Part shown: positions 9,222-19,681 of the stretch, piece by piece
Numbering within the stretch: position 1 is the stretch's first letter
How the letters are laid out: each line of letters opens with the position of its first letter
From: Bacteroidetes bacterium OLB9
Lineage (GTDB): Bacteria > Bacteroidota > Bacteroidia > Chitinophagales > Saprospiraceae
Length of the DNA stretch: 64,000 bases
Assembly: GCA_001567255.1 (NCBI GenBank)
Contig: LNBW01000021.1
Coordinates: 43,259 to 107,258 of the forward strand
Reading direction: 5' to 3'
Notes under the pieces: model-generated
Databases searched by the model: none
What the model was told of the DNA's origin: nothing
Seen by the model: only the letters and a program-made list of their open reading frames with translations
Translations under genes and position numbers: made by a program

Positions 9222-10232
9222 TTACTCTCCGATATAAATCTTAGTGACGGGCTTTTCACCTGCTTTTACATACCCACGATACATACCGGTGGTATTAAAC
9301 GGCATAGCAATATTGCCATCTTTATCCACTGCGATGATACCGCCTTCGGCCTCAATCTTCATCAATTTATCCATGATGACGTAATCAGCGGCTTTTTGTA
9401 GGGTTTCTCCCAGATACTTCATTCTTGCACTGATATCTGAGGCTACATTATTGCGAATGAAATACTCGCCATGACCAGTTGCAGATACTGCACAACTCTG
9501 ATTATCGGCCCATGTGCCTGCACCAATGACGGGAGAATCTCCTAATCTTCCTACTCTCTTAAAATGCATGCCACCTGTAGATGTACCCGCAGCAAGATTG
9601 CCGTGTTTGTCAAGTGCTGCGGCACCTACGGTACCTTTTGAGTTCAAGTGAAATTCGCGTTCAAGTTTAGTTTTGAGGGTGTGTTCATAAGCATCCCATC
9701 GTGGTTGGGTATAAAAATAATCCTGCTCTACCATTTCTACACCTGCTTTTTGAGCGAAGATCTCAGCACCTTCTCCAACTAGAAAAACATGTCGCCCATC
9801 GTCCATAATAGCTTTGGCAGCAAGGATGGGGTTTTTAGTATGTTTTACAAGACCGACAGCACCAGCTCTGCCTTCTTTACCCTCCATGATAGATGCGTCC
9901 ATAGTTATCTCTCCGGCTTCGTTATATACTGCACCTTTTCCGGCATTAAAAAGTGGATTGTCTTCCATTTTTGTTATAGCAGCTACAATAGCATCAATAG
10001 CACTGCCGCCAGATTTCAATACAGCCTCACCTGCCAGTAGAGCTTCTCTGAGTCCATTGTGATACTTTGCCTGAATGTCTGCAGGCGCAGATTCAAGGAC
10101 ACCAGCTCCTCCATGTATCACCAGAACGTATTCAGGGCGAGAGGTGGAATTTGACTGTCCTGATACTGATTCGGATGTAATCATGCCTAGTGAAAATAAG
10201 GCCATCAATAGGAATAGATTTAATTTATTCAT
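9222..10232 (-). CDS. Isoaspartyl peptidase/L-asparaginase (N-terminal-nucleophile hydrolase), secreted
   Basis: This is a plant-type asparaginase (Ntn hydrolase) that hydrolyses isoaspartyl dipeptides or L-asparagine. Visible motifs are VIHGGAGV near the start, GSAIDAIVAA, and GTVGAAALDKHGNLAAGTSTGG, whose Thr in GTVGA is the autocatalytic nucleophile that creates the beta subunit. The frame is open to 10280, but an internal Met (10232) gives a clean signal peptide (MNKLNLFLLMALFSLG), so I start there. The mature enzyme should be periplasmic. A TACATTTG -7 element lies upstream (10309-10316). No partner genes are adjacent. Confidence 0.93.
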   Translation of the reverse strand: MNKLNLFLLMALFSLGMITSESVSGQSNSTSRPEYVLVIHGGAGVLESAPADIQAKYHNGLREALLAGEAVLKSGGSAIDAIVAAITKMEDNPLFNAGKGAVYNEAGEITMDASIMEGKEGRAGAVGLVKHTKNPILAAKAIMDDGRHVFLVGEGAEIFAQKAGVEMVEQDYFYTQPRWDAYEHTLKTKLEREFHLNSKGTVGAAALDKHGNLAAGTSTGGMHFKRVGRLGDSPVIGAGTWADNQSCAVSATGHGEYFIRNNVASDISARMKYLGETLQKAADYVIMDKLMKIEAEGGIIAVDKDGNIAMPFNTTGMYRGYVKAGEKPVTKIYIGE

Positions 10233-10308
10233 TACAGAAAAAGAATTTTGGTTGAACAAATTGTTTAAGGCTTCATTCAATAAATATAATATGAATGAAA
10301 TACAAGTT

Positions 10309-10316
10309 CAAATGTA
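10309..10316 (-). promoter_or_regulatory. -7 promoter element (TACATTTG on minus strand)
   Basis: CAAATGTA on the plus strand reads TACATTTG on the minus strand, matching TAnnTTTG, upstream of the isoaspartyl peptidase gene. No TTG is found at 17-23 nt, so confidence is limited. Confidence 0.3.
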
Positions 10317-10394
10317 GATAATTATTATCAATATTCCATACGGCAAGATTTGAATATTGTATTTTATAGGAGATTTTCAGTATATCGCTACTGG

Positions 10395-10832
10395 TTATGC
10401 CAACTTGGATAAGTAATAGTTTTCTTTTGTTCGCATTTGAGCTGTAAGTTCATCAGTAGTGTCATCATAGCCGATCAGATGGAGCAATCCGTGTGCCATA
10501 ACTCTGCTTAGTTCAATTTCAAATGATACGCCAAACTGATTGGCATTGTCCTTGACCCGATCGATACTGATAAAAATATCGCTTTCAAGAGTGTCTCCTT
10601 CTTGATAGGGAAATGTGATGATATCCGTATAAAAATCGTGATTGAGGTACTGACGATTTATTTCGAGCAGATAGTCATCAGAACAAAATATATAGGTAAT
10701 ACTTTCTATGGACTTACCTTCTTCTTCAGCGATGGATTGAAGCCAGGAAGCATAAGTATCCTCGTTACCTTCAAATGGAACAGTCGTTTCATCTTCGCCA
10801 AAAAAATGAATTTCATTCATTGGTCTTGACAA
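10395..10832 (-). CDS. ybeY: Endoribonuclease YbeY (16S rRNA maturation)
   Basis: The 145-residue protein has the UPF0054 zinc motif HGLLHLIGYDD. The two His of HGLLH are ligands, and the third position, His in E. coli (GYDH), is Asp here, as commonly seen in Bacteroidota. YbeY is a single-strand endoribonuclease for 16S rRNA 3'-end maturation and ribosome quality control. The start overlaps the end of the upstream anti-sigma-like gene by 20 bp, so the two are translationally coupled. The upstream DUF4175 gene is probably part of the same unit. Confidence 0.93.
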   Translation of the reverse strand: MSRPMNEIHFFGEDETTVPFEGNEDTYASWLQSIAEEEGKSIESITYIFCSDDYLLEINRQYLNHDFYTDIITFPYQEGDTLESDIFISIDRVKDNANQFGVSFEIELSRVMAHGLLHLIGYDDTTDELTAQMRTKENYYLSKLA

Positions 10833-11238
10833 TTGAAGCCTTCAAGCTAAAAAACATTTCTACACTTCGACCATTATCGTAGAATGAAATATCATCAGCA
10901 AGTGCTTTCATAATATACACACCTCTCCCTCCGCAGCAGTCAATATTTTCTGGACAAGTAGGATCCGGAACCTTTGTCGGATTGAATCCTGCTCCTTCAT
11001 CTTCAACCTTGAAGGTAATGCCATCTTCATTACTTTGCACGTAGATGTGTACTTTCTTTGACTCATCTCTTTTGTTGCCGTGAATGATAGCATTATTGAC
11101 AGCTTCCGTAAGGCTTATCAGTATGTCTGCGTATTTATCCTCATCAAATTGAAGGTCAAAATCCAGCATTTTTAGATAAGACTCTACTTTAAGTATGTTA
11201 TTGGGATTAGATGTGATAGTTAACATTTTGGTTTTCAT
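10813..11238 (-). CDS. RsbW-type ATP-binding anti-sigma-factor-like protein (HATPase_c_2)
   Basis: The 141-residue protein is a single GHKL ATPase domain of the serine-kinase/anti-sigma type. The N box is LTEAVNNAIIHGNKRDE, the G1 region DEGAGFNP and the G2 region GGRGVYIMKALAD. A short Cys-containing loop (CPENIDCCGG) precedes G2. Classical RsbW/SpoIIAB proteins phosphorylate an antagonist and bind a sigma factor. No antagonist (STAS) or sigma gene is adjacent, so the partner is unknown. The gene overlaps ybeY by 20 bp and follows the DUF4175 gene, an arrangement I recall from other Bacteroidota. Confidence 0.87.
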   Translation of the reverse strand: MKTKMLTITSNPNNILKVESYLKMLDFDLQFDEDKYADILISLTEAVNNAIIHGNKRDESKKVHIYVQSNEDGITFKVEDEGAGFNPTKVPDPTCPENIDCCGGRGVYIMKALADDISFYDNGRSVEMFFSLKASIVKTNE

Positions 11239-11322
11239 TTTAAAAATGAGTTAACTTTAAATTTTGAACCAAATACTGTGCCGACATCCACATTTTTGAA
11301 TGAATTTATTTTTTATTTACAA

Positions 11323-14300
11323 TTATTTAGCTTGACTGTCCTTTAGTGACTTATAATAATCATCCACTAGAGATTTATAGTACGGCCTCAGCGATGGTGA
11401 AACACTCTTATACATATCTATTTCTGACTGTCTTTTTTTAAGATATTCCTGTATAGCAGGCGGCAATTCATTTCTGCGCTCTTTTGCTGTTTCAGATTTT
11501 CTCTTATTATCCAATTCTCTTTGCATTTCTGCTTTTTCAGCTTCTAGCAAGCGCGTCTCAATATTTTTCATCCTTTTTAAGGTCTCATTATTGAGCCGCT
11601 TATTGACCAGTTCTGTTTCGATATTGTCCATATTATTGATGATCTCTTCGAGCAACTTAGAGCCAGCGCCTTGTTCTTTCTTTTCATTTTGGAGGGCTTC
11701 AAGTGCTTTTCTTAAAGCAGCTTGCTGGGCGGCTGCCTGTGCATAATCTTTGGCAGACAATCCATCTTTACCATCTTTTCCTTCTTTGCCACCTTCCTTT
11801 TTCTGACCTTCTTGACCCGGCTTTTCACCGTTTTTCATTTTGTCAATCATTTCTTGTAATTGTTCAGAGAGGCCACGCTGACCTTCTGTGATTTTGTCCA
11901 TAGGCACTTTACCTTTGCCTTTGCCCATGCCACCTGGTTTATCGCAAGATCCACTGCTGGGCATACCTGCGCTTTGCTGTGCTTTGTCCAGTGATTCATT
12001 CATCATGAGGGCGAGATCATTGAGGTTTTTCATCGTTCTGCGCTGCTTTTCCTGACTTTTTGCTACCTGTCGTTCCTCCATGAGACCTATACTTTCTTTG
12101 ATATTAAGTTTGATCTCAGCTACTTTGTCCATAACATACGACTCAATGTCTGGATTGCGATTTGAAAGCGCCACCAGTGTATCTTCTATAATTTTGAAAT
12201 CATTTTGAAGCTTAAACTGCTTACGGATAGCTTCAGGATATGCAGGTGAATTTACGGTATAAGGGCTGATTTCAGTAAACAATCCTTCCTGGTCGAAAGA
12301 GACTTTCACGAGATTTTCAAGCAGTTGACGAATCGTTTGGATATCTTCAGTAGCCTGTTGAGCACTGCCACCAGACATACTTTCACTCATCTTCTGAGCT
12401 TGTTTCTTCATCTTCTGAGCTGCTTTTTTCTGTGATTTGGATGATTTCTCATTATTGCCTTTATCCAGCTGCTCTTTACTTTCCTCCATATCCTTTTGGG
12501 CATCCTTCATTTGTTCCTTATTGTCATCACCCATGTTTTTTGGTGGCGACAAGGCTTTGTTCTTTTTTTCCAGTTCCTCTTGTTTTTTTAAGAGCTCTTC
12601 CATTTTCTTATTGAGCTCTTCTTGTTGCTTTTTGAGTTCTTCAGCAGACTGCTCTTTCTTTTCTGTCTTATTAGCCAGTTCCTCTTGTTTGTCTGCGAGC
12701 TTTTCAAGGTTTTTGATTTGTTCCTTGATGTCTTTTTCCATTTCGAGTTGTTTGAAAAGTTCCAGCATCCGCTTCATCTCTTTTTCCTTAGAGTCAGAAC
12801 TCATCTCAAACTGTTCTAACATCTGGATTGCATCTTCCTTTTCTAGCTCCTGGAGCAATTCTTGTATTTTGTCCATCAACTCTTTGGTCTCAGGATCTGT
12901 GGCTTTTTCAAAAAGCTCCTGGAGTTTCTCCTGTTTTTCTTGCAATTCTTCAGGCATGGTGTTGAACTCCTTTTGATTTTTAGCATTTTCGTCTAGCTTT
13001 TGCTTTGCTTTTTCTATTTGTTCAAGGAGATTTTTCTGATTTTCTAGCATTTTCTCCATTTCTTTTTTATCCTGCCAGTCCATTTGTTTGCTCTGTAGGA
13101 GTTTTTCGCGGAGTTTGCGCATATCATCTTGAAGTTTACTCATTTTATGGAGCGCATCCTTAAGTTCGTCCTTGATAGATTCATCATTCTGGTTTTCAAT
13201 CTTCTTGATTTCCTCTAGTGTTGGTTTTTCATAAGTCATGACCGAGGTACGAGCTGACTTGCTGCCATTGACACCATCATTGTCAGTGACTTCAAAGTAG
13301 AAAGCTATTTTATCGCCAGGAGCAACGTTGATTTTCTTTAAATCAAAAATATGGCTGAACTGTATTTCTCTGCCATCATCTTTTTTAAGCTTAACCTTTT
13401 GCAATGGACTTGTAGTACCATTTTCATTAGTTATTGTGTAATTGAATGACAAAGAAGTAAGTCCATAATCATCAGAAGCATTACCTATAAAGTACAACAA
13501 GGTATTGTCGAGGCTATCAATGATTTTTTCAGCAGTGATGCCCGGATATTGGTCTTTAATCACACTGATATTGTACAATACACTGTCTGGCAAAGGAAGA
13601 TTGCGGTTGGACAATAGTATTTTATACACCATGTCTTCGCGAATATTATGAGAAAATGTAAATTGATTCTTAGATTTTTTGTCACCCTCTAGTACTTTTG
13701 AATTGTCTAATACGAGCTGAATGTCATCGGTATTGGTGGCATCGATCAACCATGACATGTTTGTTCCTTCCGGCACAACCACATCACCGATGTTTCGAAT
13801 GGTTTCGTTTTTCCTACCTACATATGCAGGATATTTTAAATCAATGCTGAAATTAGTCAAATTAGGTTTTGCAAGCACATGTAAGGTATATGGAGTAGAA
13901 TTAACAGTACCGGAACTAAATGAAAATTTCTGATTTTTTTGTACATTTTTAAAAGTATAGGTAAAAAGACCGTTTTCTTGTCTGGTCATTTTATACTGAA
14001 AATTGTCAATATTGATAAAAGCTTCTTTGGGAGAAACTTCACCTTCTACTTTCACCACCAGGTCATAGTCTTGATACTGAACTACTTTGAGTGCAGACTC
14101 CTCGACAATAAAAGAAAACGGTGCTGCTTTTTCAAAGTGTTTGTTATTATGGATAATTCTATCAGTACTATCAGTAATCATACTCGGTGCTGTAAAAAGT
14201 ATGACGACAAGAAGCAACAGCGGTGGCATCGCATACTTTAAATACTTTTTGTTTTTATTCAAATCGATGGCAGCCTGGAAGGGCACTAGCCGTATGGCTT

Positions 14301-14712
14301 CTGTTTTTTGTTCAATACTAGCCGTGAGCAGATCAGAATTTTGGTCGCTTTCCAGTTTTTTGAGTTGTAGTATATTCAGCAGTTTGTCTTTGACATCACC
14401 AAAATGATCGCCGATGATAACTGCTGCATCTTCATGAGAGATCGTGCTACCTAGCTTAAAGTATCGTACAAGCGGGTTGATGACCCACCATAAAAAACAA
14501 GCTATTGTCGTCAAAAGAAAACTGTAAAACAAGAATTTTCTGACGCCAGAACTGAAATAGAAATAATATTCGGCTATACTGAAAGCTATAAATAATGCCA
14601 GCACAATTCCTACAGTATATAGGCTACCTCGGATGAGTTGATTGATATAATACTTTCGGATGAACTTGTCCAGCTTTTGGATGAGTGTATTGTAATTATT
14701 GGTTAGATTCAT
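11323..14712 (-). CDS. DUF4175-type large membrane-anchored coiled-coil protein
   Basis: The 1129-residue protein has two adjacent N-terminal membrane helices (about residues 28-48 and 52-72) and a third at about 155-172. A beta-rich extracytoplasmic region follows. From about residue 500 there is a very long, highly charged coiled coil rich in Glu, Lys and Gln (repeated EEL/KK/QKQ patterns), then Gly/Lys-rich stretches. This is the layout of the Bacteroidota DUF4175 family, whose function is not established. The coiled coil explains several long open antisense frames that should not be called as genes. It heads the ybeY unit on the minus strand. Confidence 0.8.
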   Translation of the reverse strand: MNLTNNYNTLIQKLDKFIRKYYINQLIRGSLYTVGIVLALFIAFSIAEYYFYFSSGVRKFLFYSFLLTTIACFLWWVINPLVRYFKLGSTISHEDAAVIIGDHFGDVKDKLLNILQLKKLESDQNSDLLTASIEQKTEAIRLVPFQAAIDLNKNKKYLKYAMPPLLLLVVILFTAPSMITDSTDRIIHNNKHFEKAAPFSFIVEESALKVVQYQDYDLVVKVEGEVSPKEAFINIDNFQYKMTRQENGLFTYTFKNVQKNQKFSFSSGTVNSTPYTLHVLAKPNLTNFSIDLKYPAYVGRKNETIRNIGDVVVPEGTNMSWLIDATNTDDIQLVLDNSKVLEGDKKSKNQFTFSHNIREDMVYKILLSNRNLPLPDSVLYNISVIKDQYPGITAEKIIDSLDNTLLYFIGNASDDYGLTSLSFNYTITNENGTTSPLQKVKLKKDDGREIQFSHIFDLKKINVAPGDKIAFYFEVTDNDGVNGSKSARTSVMTYEKPTLEEIKKIENQNDESIKDELKDALHKMSKLQDDMRKLREKLLQSKQMDWQDKKEMEKMLENQKNLLEQIEKAKQKLDENAKNQKEFNTMPEELQEKQEKLQELFEKATDPETKELMDKIQELLQELEKEDAIQMLEQFEMSSDSKEKEMKRMLELFKQLEMEKDIKEQIKNLEKLADKQEELANKTEKKEQSAEELKKQQEELNKKMEELLKKQEELEKKNKALSPPKNMGDDNKEQMKDAQKDMEESKEQLDKGNNEKSSKSQKKAAQKMKKQAQKMSESMSGGSAQQATEDIQTIRQLLENLVKVSFDQEGLFTEISPYTVNSPAYPEAIRKQFKLQNDFKIIEDTLVALSNRNPDIESYVMDKVAEIKLNIKESIGLMEERQVAKSQEKQRRTMKNLNDLALMMNESLDKAQQSAGMPSSGSCDKPGGMGKGKGKVPMDKITEGQRGLSEQLQEMIDKMKNGEKPGQEGQKKEGGKEGKDGKDGLSAKDYAQAAAQQAALRKALEALQNEKKEQGAGSKLLEEIINNMDNIETELVNKRLNNETLKRMKNIETRLLEAEKAEMQRELDNKRKSETAKERRNELPPAIQEYLKKRQSEIDMYKSVSPSLRPYYKSLVDDYYKSLKDSQAK

Positions 14713-15028
14713 AAATACCCTTAAAATGAGCTGTTTAAAATTGTAATGAGATTAACAAGCAAAACTCACATCAAAACACCTATTCATGGCAATTCGTTCA
14801 AAATCCACGTGTTAATTGCCAAAAACATCGTAAGTTAAGCTATTTTTTTGATATTGTCAATACTTCTAGCTTCAAATGAATGTTTTTTAACATATAACGT
14901 TATGTAATATGTATGTTTAGTACAGATTTTTAACTTAAACAAGGCTCGTTACAGTCCAAATCTCTTCAATAACGATAAGTGTATGAAAAATAGGCTATTG
15001 GGTGCTGAAAATGGGCTAATTAATGGAG
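14713..15028. other. Intergenic region (316 bp), nothing recognised
   Basis: AT-rich spacer between the DUF4175 gene start and the end of the S9 peptidase gene, both on the minus strand. I see no ORF with protein-like composition, no tRNA, no convincing hairpin terminator and no promoter consensus. Confidence 0.5.
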
Positions 15029-17368
15029 CTACATACTTTCGAAGAGCTTTAAAATACGCTTGTACTCGTCCATCCACGAGGAAGGATAGATGAATCCATG
15101 ATCTTCTGCTGGATAACTGGCCATTTCCCAATTTTCTTTGCGCAACTCTATCAAGCGTTGTGCTAGTCTGTACGAATCTTGAATGTGTACATTATCATCT
15201 ACCTGGCCATGACAGATCAACAATTTACCTTTCAGTCCTTCGGCAAAGAAGATGGGTGAGCTACGTCTATAGGCAATGGAATCATTTTGTGGCTCATTGA
15301 GAATCCTGGATGTGTAACCCTGATTATAAGCTGCCCAGTCAGTAACTGGTCGCAAGGCCGCTCCTGCTGCAAAGACATCAGGTGCTGTAAACATAGCCAT
15401 GAGTGTGATAAAGCCACCATAAGATCCACCATATATACCGATTTTATCGGGCTGTACACCGTATTTAGATACAAGTAGCTTAGCTCCATCTACATTATCG
15501 TCAAGATCCTTGCCGCCCATATGCCTATAAATACCAGTTCTAGTGTCGCGGCCATATCCTGAACTTGCTCTGTAGTCGATATCCATCACAGTATAACCTT
15601 TGTCTGCTAGAAGATTGTGAAACATATACTCTCTATAATAACTGCTCCACCATTTATGAGCATTTTGCAAATAGCCGACACCATGTACAAAATAACTCCC
15701 TTCCCATTGGACTTTTCAGGTTTATAGACACGTGCATAGACTTTATGGCCATCTCGTGCTTTAAAAGATACGAATTCAGGCATTCTCCATGGATATGATC
15801 TGAATGCTTCTGTTGTGGAAGCAGTGATTTTTATAGGCAAAGCGTCTGGTTGGTTTTTTTGTATGTATATCTCCCACGGAGTATTAGCATTAGAATATTT
15901 GATAGCAAGCGATTTTTCATCCGGAGAAATTAGAGTGAAGTTGCCACCTTCCATTTTGGTAAGTTGTATTTTTTGACCACCTGTGACAGGCATTTTATAC
16001 AAATAGGCCTCACCAGGATGTACTTCATTTGTGGTAAAGTAAAACCACTTTTTGTCCTTGCTGAGATCCAAATCCAACACCTCATAGTCTCCTGAAGTGA
16101 GTTGCTTTTTTTTACTAGATTGAAGATCGTAGGTATAAATATGTGAATATCCCGAAGCTTCTGATTGAAAATATATCGTGTGCTCATCCATAAAATTCAA
16201 TACGCCCATGCTACTAAATCGGCTAATGCCTGGTCCGCCTATCCATGCTTCATCATGTTGTCTGTCTATGAGGGCTAGCGAACCATCTTCAGGATTTAAT
16301 TCCATAATCCACCGATCTTTGTGATCTTGAGAAAGTACTACTACAATAGCGTGTGTGCCTAAAGGTGACCATATCGGGCCATAAATTGTTACAGCTCTAT
16401 TCTTACGCTTGGCAGTAGTTTCTGCATCTTCATATTCACTCAGATATTCAGGAAAATCCCTAATGCCGGGAATCGTTTCTGTATTTATACTAATGATGGT
16501 ATCTCTTTTTATATCATAAATGTAGCTATCTGGTACAGCTGATGGCAAGCCCACTTTAGGGCGACTTCTAAAGTATTGAGTATAGCCTGAAGGCGTTACA
16601 TAGTTGGCTATGATTGTTGGTTGGTTGTTTGGTCCGGTATTTTCAATTTGATAGTACACATATCTAAGATCAGGACTGATATCTTTATGTACAATTTTTC
16701 TTTCGCCGATCTCTATCTGAGGATACTTTTTTTTTCTGGGTCAATTTATAGTATTCATTTGATGATTCATTTTTCTTTTTCTCCACTCTTAGAAATTCGA
16801 ATAATTCTTGTTGACTCCGCATTAATGCCATGTATGCAGGATTTGCATCTTTATCATCCATTTCAGAGTTTAAGGATTTGATAAATTCAGTTAACTGCTC
16901 AATTAAACCTGTCTGTAAGTCAATACTGAAAAAGTCATTTCCGCTGGTATAAATGACCTTAGACTCATCAACATTGAAGCAAACGACTTCTTTGCTCTGC
17001 TTGGTATTGGTCAATCGTCGTTCTTGAAGTGTCAACATATTTTTGATATAAATATTGCCATCTCGGTCGTATATTTTCTTGCTGTGATCAAATGACCAGA
17101 CTGAAGGCGACGGCAACAAACGCTCCTCAGAAAGTGGGACTTTTTCAATGATTTTTTTATCCAGATTGTACTTATACAGTGAATCGACTCCTGTCAGCTC
17201 AGGATCCCAATTGAAATAAAGGGTTTTAGAATCATCAGACCATATTAAATTGTTTGGAGTAGACCCTATCCATTTTACAGGGTCTTGCATGATTTTTTCA
17301 ATAGTAAGCTGAGCGCTCAGACTGCAGGTAATAAAAAGTACTATACAAATGGTTAAAATACGACGCAT
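15029..17368 (-). CDS. S9 family prolyl oligopeptidase (DPP IV-like), two frameshifts
   Basis: Three minus-strand frames form one secreted S9 peptidase of about 780 residues. The first part (17368 to about 16730) starts with a signal peptide and beta-propeller repeats. The second (about 16730 to 15690) continues the propeller. The third (to 15029) is the alpha/beta-hydrolase domain with [10 protein letters not shown] (Ser nucleophile), GQVDDNVH (Asp) and AEDHGF (His). The first break is in a run of nine T at 16727-16735, where eight would restore [17 protein letters not shown]. The second is AAAA at 15689-15692, where one more restores [18 protein letters not shown]. All catalytic residues are present, so the enzyme is probably intact in the organism. 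It would cleave after Pro or Ala in peptides in the periplasm. Confidence 0.88.
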
Positions 17369-17528
17369 AGAGGTGATTTTTAATTTTAGAAATGAGCTAT
17401 AATCTCAAAAGAGTGAAATTTTCTGCGTAATGATCTAAATAATAACATTGACCCTATCAAAATCTATGTTGAAGCGTACTTGACATCGCTTTTAATTATT
17501 TTTATCAACGCATGATAATTGGCATTTA

Positions 17529-18107
17529 TTACTTATTAGATGCATTTCTGCGCATCACTTTGGGGCCATACCAAAGCCAGAAGCCTGTGATGGTAAATAA
17601 CAGCAAGGCAAGTCCCATAACTGAGGTGTACACCAGCTTGACTACTTCTCCAGGAGTATTGAAATAGAAATCTAAGATGGAACCATCATGCATCTTTTCA
17701 ATAAAGTCGGACCAACGTCGTTCTATTTGTAACAATTGACCTGTCACTCCATCCAGTTGAATACCCCAGAAATGATCTTCAAAAACAAATTTAACAATGC
17801 CTTTATCTTTTCGAATGTCGATCCTATCTAATTGAAGCGAAAGGTCAGGACTTACATTTTGGTGCAGGTGCTGACACGCCAAGCTGTGCAAACTGTCGAG
17901 CGGGAGCCAGGTCGTCAAATCACTTGATGTCCCTTTTGCAGTATTGGGCAGGATGATACCGGAGGTATGTTTTTTCCATCCTAATAAAAGGCCAGTCAAA
18001 GATATTACAAAGAAGAAGATAAACAGCGTAGCACCGGTGAAACGATGGAGCTTTCTGAAAATTCTCAAGACTTTTGCCTGTTTTTGTCTTTCCTTACTTT
18101 GGGACAT
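17529..18107 (-). CDS. PepSY-associated transmembrane protein
   Basis: The 192-residue protein has a basic N-terminus, a membrane helix at about 24-44 (LFIFFFVISLTGLLLGW), a PepSY-like extracytoplasmic domain, and a second helix near the C-terminus followed by FWLWYGPKVMRR. This is the short PepSY_TM arrangement found in reductase and iron-uptake-related membrane proteins. His-Arg in KLHRFTGA at the first helix is typical of that family. No siderophore or TonB gene is adjacent, so a specific role cannot be assigned. It stands alone between two other minus-strand genes. Confidence 0.75.
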   Translation of the reverse strand: MSQSKERQKQAKVLRIFRKLHRFTGATLFIFFFVISLTGLLLGWKKHTSGIILPNTAKGTSSDLTTWLPLDSLHSLACQHLHQNVSPDLSLQLDRIDIRKDKGIVKFVFEDHFWGIQLDGVTGQLLQIERRWSDFIEKMHDGSILDFYFNTPGEVVKLVYTSVMGLALLLFTITGFWLWYGPKVMRRNASNK

Positions 18108-18598
18108 TTTAATTTTCTATTTTTTTAGGTAAATGGTATAATAGGATCTGATATAAATCGGTCTTGTTAACATTCAAATAAGCAAAACCTAATAATGAAT
18201 CGGCAAAAATAGATTTATTTTTTTAAAAAGGTAATGAGGACGTGTAGGTAAGGAGCTTTAATCAAGATAATGATGAGCCATATGATGAATTTCAATTTGA
18301 AGAGCCAAATTTTTTAGACAAGTGGTTTTGTGTAGAAAGAAAAGTGGCTATCTTAGGCAATCTTACTAAATGATTTTACCTTTTGATATACATGTTATAA
18401 TAGGTCATCCTTTTAATTTTGATGGATAATTGAATTTTAACTTAATAACGTCTTAATAGCACCAATCAAACAAATCATTGGTAATGGCCATCAAAAAAAT
18501 CCACATCACTTTTACATCAGGGAGATAATGTAATATTTTACACCATGTAAGAGCAAAAGACTTTTCCACAAAGCCTGATGATTAACACATAAACTTCA
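18108..18598. other. Intergenic region (491 bp) with a 41-codon open frame
   Basis: The spacer holds a possible -7 element on the minus strand (TATTTTTG, 18204-18211) for the PepSY gene and a short + strand frame at 18248-18373. That frame has no start codon but a protein-like acidic composition (DEPYDEFQFEEPNFLDKW). It may be the remnant of a gene end or chance. Nothing else is recognised. Confidence 0.35.
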
Positions 18599-19588
18599 TT
18601 ATTTTAACTTTCTAATCATGAAATCGCTAATGGTTTCGTTGTTTGCAGCGAATATATTCATGGATGGTATATTGGAGACATACGGCAGCCCGATACTAGC
18701 AGCTTTATCTATCAAGATTTTAGCATGTAACGGATGATGGACAGCTTCGCTTCTTATAGTAGGAGTGACATTAGGATTCCCATTGCTTACAAAAAACTCT
18801 GGATCATCGACAGTCATCCAGCCCAGCATATCAAGTTCCTTTCTTAAAGCAATGACCTCAGCATTTGTGTAAAACTGGTCAAATGAAGCTAAACCATAAT
18901 CAGCGGCTAATGATTGTTTTAAATCAGGTATTGCTGACAAGTCAATGCCAGCGGCTTCAAAGATACCGACCACAACCACCGGATCATAAGAACACTGACT
19001 GGTGAGGTGACCTGCAGCGGTAAGCCTCGTGGATTCTCTCAATACTGGATCTTCATTAGTAATGTCAGCCATATCAGGGTGGAAAGCCAAATAAATGGAT
19101 GCTCCACCACCAGCTGACCCTCCATAACAGGCTATTCGTGTTTTATCAATATTGAATGAAGAAGCATGGTATCTGATAAACTGAATGCAACGCTTGATGT
19201 CTTTTAAACTCACAATAATACCACTGTCAGGATCACTGGTTCTAAATTGGTAATTGATGGTAGCAAAGGCTATAGAATTATCTAAATAGGTCTTTATATT
19301 ATCAGGATTCTGTTTGTAAATGGTAGCCTTATCGCCGCCAACAAAGCCACCGCCATGTATAAATACGACGAGTGGTACTGGCTGTGAAGACTCTGGCATA
19401 AGAATATCAAAAACTGCGTTAGTGTGATCATCATAAGCTACATTAGCTGAAAACCGTGTACCATCAGGGACAGGAACTGGTGGTGTAGAATAGACAAGCT
19501 CCAAGTCCGGCGTATCATTCAAAATGGACTCTTTTTGGCAGCTGAAGAAAACCATTAATATACAAAATCCATAAATTAAATGTCTCAT
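18599..19588 (-). CDS. Alpha/beta hydrolase (carboxylesterase/HSL type), lipoprotein
   Basis: The 329-residue protein begins with a lipoprotein signal (MVFFSC followed by QKE). It carries the oxyanion-hole motif HGGGFVGGDK and the nucleophile elbow YGGSAGGGAS (GxSxG), typical of the hormone-sensitive-lipase/carboxylesterase family. It should hydrolyse short-chain esters at the cell envelope. The C-terminal part contains HHPLHAKIL, which may supply the catalytic His, but I cannot assign the Asp with certainty. It stands alone. Confidence 0.83.
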   Translation of the reverse strand: MRHLIYGFCILMVFFSCQKESILNDTPDLELVYSTPPVPVPDGTRFSANVAYDDHTNAVFDILMPESSQPVPLVVFIHGGGFVGGDKATIYKQNPDNIKTYLDNSIAFATINYQFRTSDPDSGIIVSLKDIKRCIQFIRYHASSFNIDKTRIACYGGSAGGGASIYLAFHPDMADITNEDPVLRESTRLTAAGHLTSQCSYDPVVVVGIFEAAGIDLSAIPDLKQSLAADYGLASFDQFYTNAEVIALRKELDMLGWMTVDDPEFFVSNGNPNVTPTIRSEAVHHPLHAKILIDKAASIGLPYVSNIPSMNIFAANNETISDFMIRKLK

Positions 19589-19681
19589 TGTAATGTTTTT
19601 AATTAATTAGACTTTGAATGAATGCAGAGGTTTAATATTCACTATCTATTTAGTGGATACCCTGCTTAGCAGTCGGCATAT

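Noticed and set aside
12437..12976. 179-aa Ser/Cys/Phe-rich plus-strand ORF
   Set aside because: It is the antisense of the Glu/Lys coiled coil of the DUF4175 protein. The composition (SSSCSLLSS, FFSSSS) is that of a reverse-complemented AAG/GAA-rich gene.
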